A stretch of DNA of 64,000 nt from Metaruminococcus_A sp003150405 (GTDB lineage Bacteria; Bacillota; Clostridia; Oscillospirales; Ruminococcaceae): assembly GCA_902489745.1 (NCBI GenBank), contig CABUBB010000003.1, positions 1 to 64,000 on the forward strand, in the 5' to 3' direction. Under the pieces are notes generated by a model, which made no database searches, was not told the DNA's origin, and was given only the letters and a program-made list of their open reading frames with translations. Made by a program: the position numbers and the translations under genes. Of the stretch, positions 61,002 through 64,000 are shown in pieces (position 1 is the first letter of the stretch; the number at the start of each line of letters is the position of its first letter).

Positions 61002-61967
61002 ATGTCTGAACTGGATTACACCTATGCGGTTGCGCGTGTCCGTGCGCTGGAAACCACACTGCTTTCCGCAGCGGATATTGACCGGTTGATCGCCTGCCAA
61101 AATGAACGGCAGTGTCTGCAGTTCTTAGCGGAAAAAGGGTGGGGGAAAACCGGTCAGGAACCTGGTGTTATCCTTGCACGGGAAACCGAAAAAACCTGGG
61201 AAATCATCCGGGAGCTTTCGGTGGATATGGGCGTATTTGAGGTCTTGGATTATCCCAACCGGTTCCACAACCTAAAAGCAGCCATTAAGGAGGCCTGTAC
61301 CCAGGAAACCAACGCCAGTATTTTCTACAAAGGCAGCGGTATCCCGCCGGAAGAACTGACCCGGCTGGTGAAGGACCGAGCATTTGACAAGCTGCCGTCC
61401 AACATGGCAGCTGCCGCGGCCGAAGCATATGAGGTTATGCTGCATACCCGCGACGGGCAGTTCTGCGACTTGATTGTTGACAAAGCCTGTCTGGAGGCCA
61501 TTTACCAAAAGGGGCAGACAGCGGAAGACCCCATTATCCGGGCGTATGCGGAGACTACGGTCGCGGTAGCAGATATTAAAATTGCAGTGCGCGCTCAGAG
61601 AACCGGAAAATCCATTGAATTTATGCAGCGGGCCATGGCACCTTGCAGGAGCCTTAACGTCGACCTGCTGGCGAGAGCGGCCCTGAGCAGCTTCGAGGCG
61701 GTGCGGGAGTACCTTTCCGGCACCGAATACGCGGAGGGCGCGGAAGCATTGGGTGAATCCGCTTCCGCATTTGAGCGGTGGTGCGATAACCGCATTATCC
61801 GGCTTATCCAGCCGCAGAAGTACAACGCGTTTTCCGCGGGGCCGTTGTTTGCCTATATCCTCGCCAGAGAAAACGAAATTAAAACGGTGCGCATTATCCT
61901 GACGGGGAAACAGAACAATCTGCCGGATGGGTTCATCCGGGAAAGAGTGAGGGAAATGTATGTATAA
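61002..61967 (+). CDS. V-type ATPase subunit C (AhaC/NtpC), 321 aa
   Basis: Central socket subunit that links the rotor shaft to the K ring. Family features are YAVARVRALETTLLSAADIDRL at the N-terminus, helical repeats throughout, and the C-terminal LARENEIKTVRIILTGKQN. RBS AAGGAGG. It overlaps subunit F by eight bases. Confidence 0.92.
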   Translation: MSELDYTYAVARVRALETTLLSAADIDRLIACQNERQCLQFLAEKGWGKTGQEPGVILARETEKTWEIIRELSVDMGVFEVLDYPNRFHNLKAAIKEACTQETNASIFYKGSGIPPEELTRLVKDRAFDKLPSNMAAAAAEAYEVMLHTRDGQFCDLIVDKACLEAIYQKGQTAEDPIIRAYAETTVAVADIKIAVRAQRTGKSIEFMQRAMAPCRSLNVDLLARAALSSFEAVREYLSGTEYAEGAEALGESASAFERWCDNRIIRLIQPQKYNAFSAGPLFAYILARENEIKTVRIILTGKQNNLPDGFIRERVREMYV

Positions 61968-62280
61968 AATCGCGGTGATTGGCGACCACGACAGTATTTA
62001 CGGGTTCGCCGCCCTAGGGCTTGATACATTTCCGGTTGCCGGCGAAAAAGAGGCCGGCGACACCCTGCACCAGCTCGCGCAGACTGGGTACGGCATTATC
62101 TACTTGACTGAGGCGCTGGCGGCAGGGCTGAAACAGGAAATTGAACGATACCGGGAACAGCTTCTTCCGGCAATCGTGTTGATTCCGGGCATAAACGGCA
62201 ACACCGGCGAAGGGGTTGCGCAGGTGAAAAAGACGGTGGAACAGGCGGTTGGTTCCGACATCCTCTTCGGCGGAAATTAG
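61960..62280 (+). CDS. V-type ATPase subunit F (NtpG), 106 aa
   Basis: Rotor-shaft subunit: starts MYKIAVIGDHDSIYGFAALG, the F-subunit Rossmann-like fold with the GFxxLG pattern, then IIYLTEAL and VLIPGINGNTGEGV. It overlaps the end of subunit C. Next follows subunit A. Confidence 0.93.
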   Translation: MYKIAVIGDHDSIYGFAALGLDTFPVAGEKEAGDTLHQLAQTGYGIIYLTEALAAGLKQEIERYREQLLPAIVLIPGINGNTGEGVAQVKKTVEQAVGSDILFGGN

Positions 62281-62299
62281 AAAGGCGGTGGCCGTTCCA

Positions 62300-64000
62300 G
62301 TGAGCAAGGGAACGATTAAAAAGGTGGCAGGCCCGCTGGTCATTGCAAAAGGCATGCGCGACGCGAACATGTTCGACGTTGTGCGCGTCAGCAACCAGCG
62401 GCTCATCGGCGAAATCATTGAAATGCACGGGGACGAAGCCTCGGTGCAGGTTTATGAAGAAACCTCTGGGCTTGGGCCGGGTGAACCGGTGGAATCTACA
62501 GGAGTTCCGCTTTCGGTGGAACTTGGGCCGGGACTTATCGCAAGTATTTACGACGGTATTCAGCGCCCGCTGGACGCCATTATGCAGGTATCCGGCAACA
62601 ATCTAAAGCGCGGTGTTGAGGTCCCCTCCCTGCGGCGCGATTTGAAATGGGGATTTCATCCCACGGTACAGACTGGTGACGAGGTGGAGGGCGGCGACAT
62701 CATCGGCACGGTGCAGGAAACCATTGTGGTCGAACATAAAATTATGGTGCCGGTGGGGATAAAAGGCACCGTAAAGGAAATTAAAGAAGGAGAATTCACC
62801 ATAGAGGAAGTTGTGGCGGTACTGGATACCGCAAACGGTGAAATTCCCCTCACAATGGTACAGCGTTGGCCGGTCCGCAAAGGTCGGCCTTACCTGAAAA
62901 AACTGCCGCCGGAGATGCCGCTCGTCACCGGGCAGCGGGTCATTGATACCTTTTTCCCCATTGCCAAAGGCGGCGTTGCGGCGGTGCCGGGCCCGTTCGG
63001 AAGCGGCAAGACGGTTATTCAGCACCAGCTTGCAAAATGGTCGGAGGCGGATATTGTCGTCTATATTGGCTGCGGGGAACGCGGCAACGAGATGACCGAC
63101 GTTCTCAACGAGTTTCCGGCGCTGAAGGACCCGAAAACCGGCCAATCACTCATGCAGCGTACCGTGCTCATTGCGAACACTTCGGATATGCCGGTTGCGG
63201 CGCGTGAGGCGTCCATTTATACCGGCATCACCATTGCGGAGTATTTTCGCGACATGGGCTATTCTGTTGCACTGATGGCGGATTCAACCTCTCGTTGGGC
63301 AGAGGCGCTGCGCGAAATGTCCGGCCGCCTGGAAGAAATGCCGGGTGAAGAGGGTTATCCTGCTTACCTCGGCAGCCGTCTGGCGCAGTTCTACGAGCGC
63401 GCGGGTTACGTCATCTCGCTTGGTAAAGAGGGGCGCGAGGGTGCTCTTTCGGTTATTGGAGCGGTTTCACCTCCGGGCGGCGATATTTCGGAGCCGGTTT
63501 CACAGGCGACACTGCGCATCGTCAAGGTATTCTGGGGGCTGGATTCGGCGCTTGCATACAAACGGCACTTTCCCGCCATCAACTGGCTCAACAGCTATTC
63601 CCTCTACCTGGACAGCATGGAAAAATGGTTCAACGAAACAGTTGCACCCGACTGGATGAAAAACCGCCAAAAGTTAATGCGTCTGCTGCAGGAAGAATCT
63701 GAGCTGGAGGAGATCGTCAAGATGGTCGGCATGGACGCCTTGTCCAACTACGATCGTCTCAAAATGGAAGCGGCGCGCTCCATTCGCGAAGACTTTCTCC
63801 ACCAGGATTCGTTCCATGAAATTGACACCTATACTTCACTGGAAAAGCAATACCGAATGAGTGAGCTGGTCATTGCGTTCTATGAACTTTCACTTGACGC
63901 ACTGAATCAGGGGGCAAATATCAACGATATTATCAGGATGGATGTACGCGAGCGCATTGGGCGCTACAAGTACACTTCAAATGAACAAGTGGAACAGGAA
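62300..64000 (+). CDS. V-type ATPase catalytic subunit A, partial at window end
   Basis: The catalytic ATP-binding subunit. Walker A is GPFGSGKT (231-238), preceded by the bulge domain; later GCGERGNEMTDVL and LMADSTSRWAEALREMSGR are visible. 567 codons are inside the window; about 25 residues are expected beyond it. The start is likely GTG 62300 (AGGCGGTGG upstream); GTG 62288 in frame is also possible. Subunits B and D are expected after it, outside the window. Confidence 0.95.
   Translation, partial: MSKGTIKKVAGPLVIAKGMRDANMFDVVRVSNQRLIGEIIEMHGDEASVQVYEETSGLGPGEPVESTGVPLSVELGPGLIASIYDGIQRPLDAIMQVSGNNLKRGVEVPSLRRDLKWGFHPTVQTGDEVEGGDIIGTVQETIVVEHKIMVPVGIKGTVKEIKEGEFTIEEVVAVLDTANGEIPLTMVQRWPVRKGRPYLKKLPPEMPLVTGQRVIDTFFPIAKGGVAAVPGPFGSGKTVIQHQLAKWSEADIVVYIGCGERGNEMTDVLNEFPALKDPKTGQSLMQRTVLIANTSDMPVAAREASIYTGITIAEYFRDMGYSVALMADSTSRWAEALREMSGRLEEMPGEEGYPAYLGSRLAQFYERAGYVISLGKEGREGALSVIGAVSPPGGDISEPVSQATLRIVKVFWGLDSALAYKRHFPAINWLNSYSLYLDSMEKWFNETVAPDWMKNRQKLMRLLQEESELEEIVKMVGMDALSNYDRLKMEAARSIREDFLHQDSFHEIDTYTSLEKQYRMSELVIAFYELSLDALNQGANINDIIRMDVRERIGRYKYTSNEQVEQE

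Noticed and set aside
1..64000. CRISPR array, rRNA or intact transposase/integrase
   Set aside because: No regularly spaced direct repeats, no rRNA-like sequence and no recombinase frame were seen. The mobile remnant at the left end lacks its integrase in this window.

Overview
The window looks like a chromosomal segment of a spore-forming, anaerobic Clostridia-type Firmicute, plausibly a gut Oscillospiraceae/Ruminococcaceae relative (lineage is inference). The signs are sporulation genes (SpoVT, uninterrupted pro-sigma-K, a CwlJ-like cortex hydrolase beside a GerQ-like coat protein), AdhE fermentation with a Rex-like operator, a V-type ATPase with a sodium-type K subunit, and uronate and fucose catabolism. 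Everyday genes have clear ribosome binding sites and many intrinsic terminators.

Region 1 (1-4.3 kb) is the wreck of an integrative/conjugative element: a TnpV-like gene with a frameshifted C-terminus, fragments of element-encoded proteins, a DNA adenine methylase N-terminus joined to a VirD4/TraG coupling-protein C-terminus that carries two in-frame TAG codons, a small HTH protein, an ArsR regulator and a broken regulator-like fragment. Region 2 (4.35-14.2 kb) holds two TetR regulators around an HdeD-like / MMPL / secreted heptad-repeat operon, a radical-SAM remnant, an MGDG-synthase-like glycosyltransferase broken by one stop codon, and an intact oleate hydratase. It reads as a partly decayed lipid or envelope-stress island.

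Region 3 (14.8-18.4 kb) carries gerQ-cwlJ, a GtrB/GtrA-type glycan-lipid pair and an AraC-ClpP pair. Region 4 (18.6-24.5 kb) is a galacturonate locus: uxaB diverges from lacI-uxaC-GH4 (alpha-galacturonidase-like), with two matching palindromic operators between them. Region 5 (24.6-36.7 kb) is a mixed stretch: HxlR, GNAT, NhaC antiporter, CorA, DUF47, MATE, manganese catalase, a kinase-like phosphotransferase, adhE with a Rex box, a candidate structured RNA and tRNA-Leu(UAG).

Region 6 (36.7-45.3 kb, minus strand) is the classical rimP-nusA-ylxR-ylxQ-infB-rbfA-nrnA-truB-ribF operon preceded by spoVT. Region 7 (45.6-51.1 kb) has an intracellular glycosidase operon (GH29, unknown protein, GH5) and a guanine-class riboswitch before a purine permease. 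Region 8 (51.2-56.3 kb) is a Bce-type antimicrobial-peptide sensing and resistance module with a matching operator and an extra 40-residue membrane protein. Region 9 (56.5 kb to the end) has sigK and a V-type ATPase operon in the order H-I-K-E-C-F-A, cut off within subunit A.
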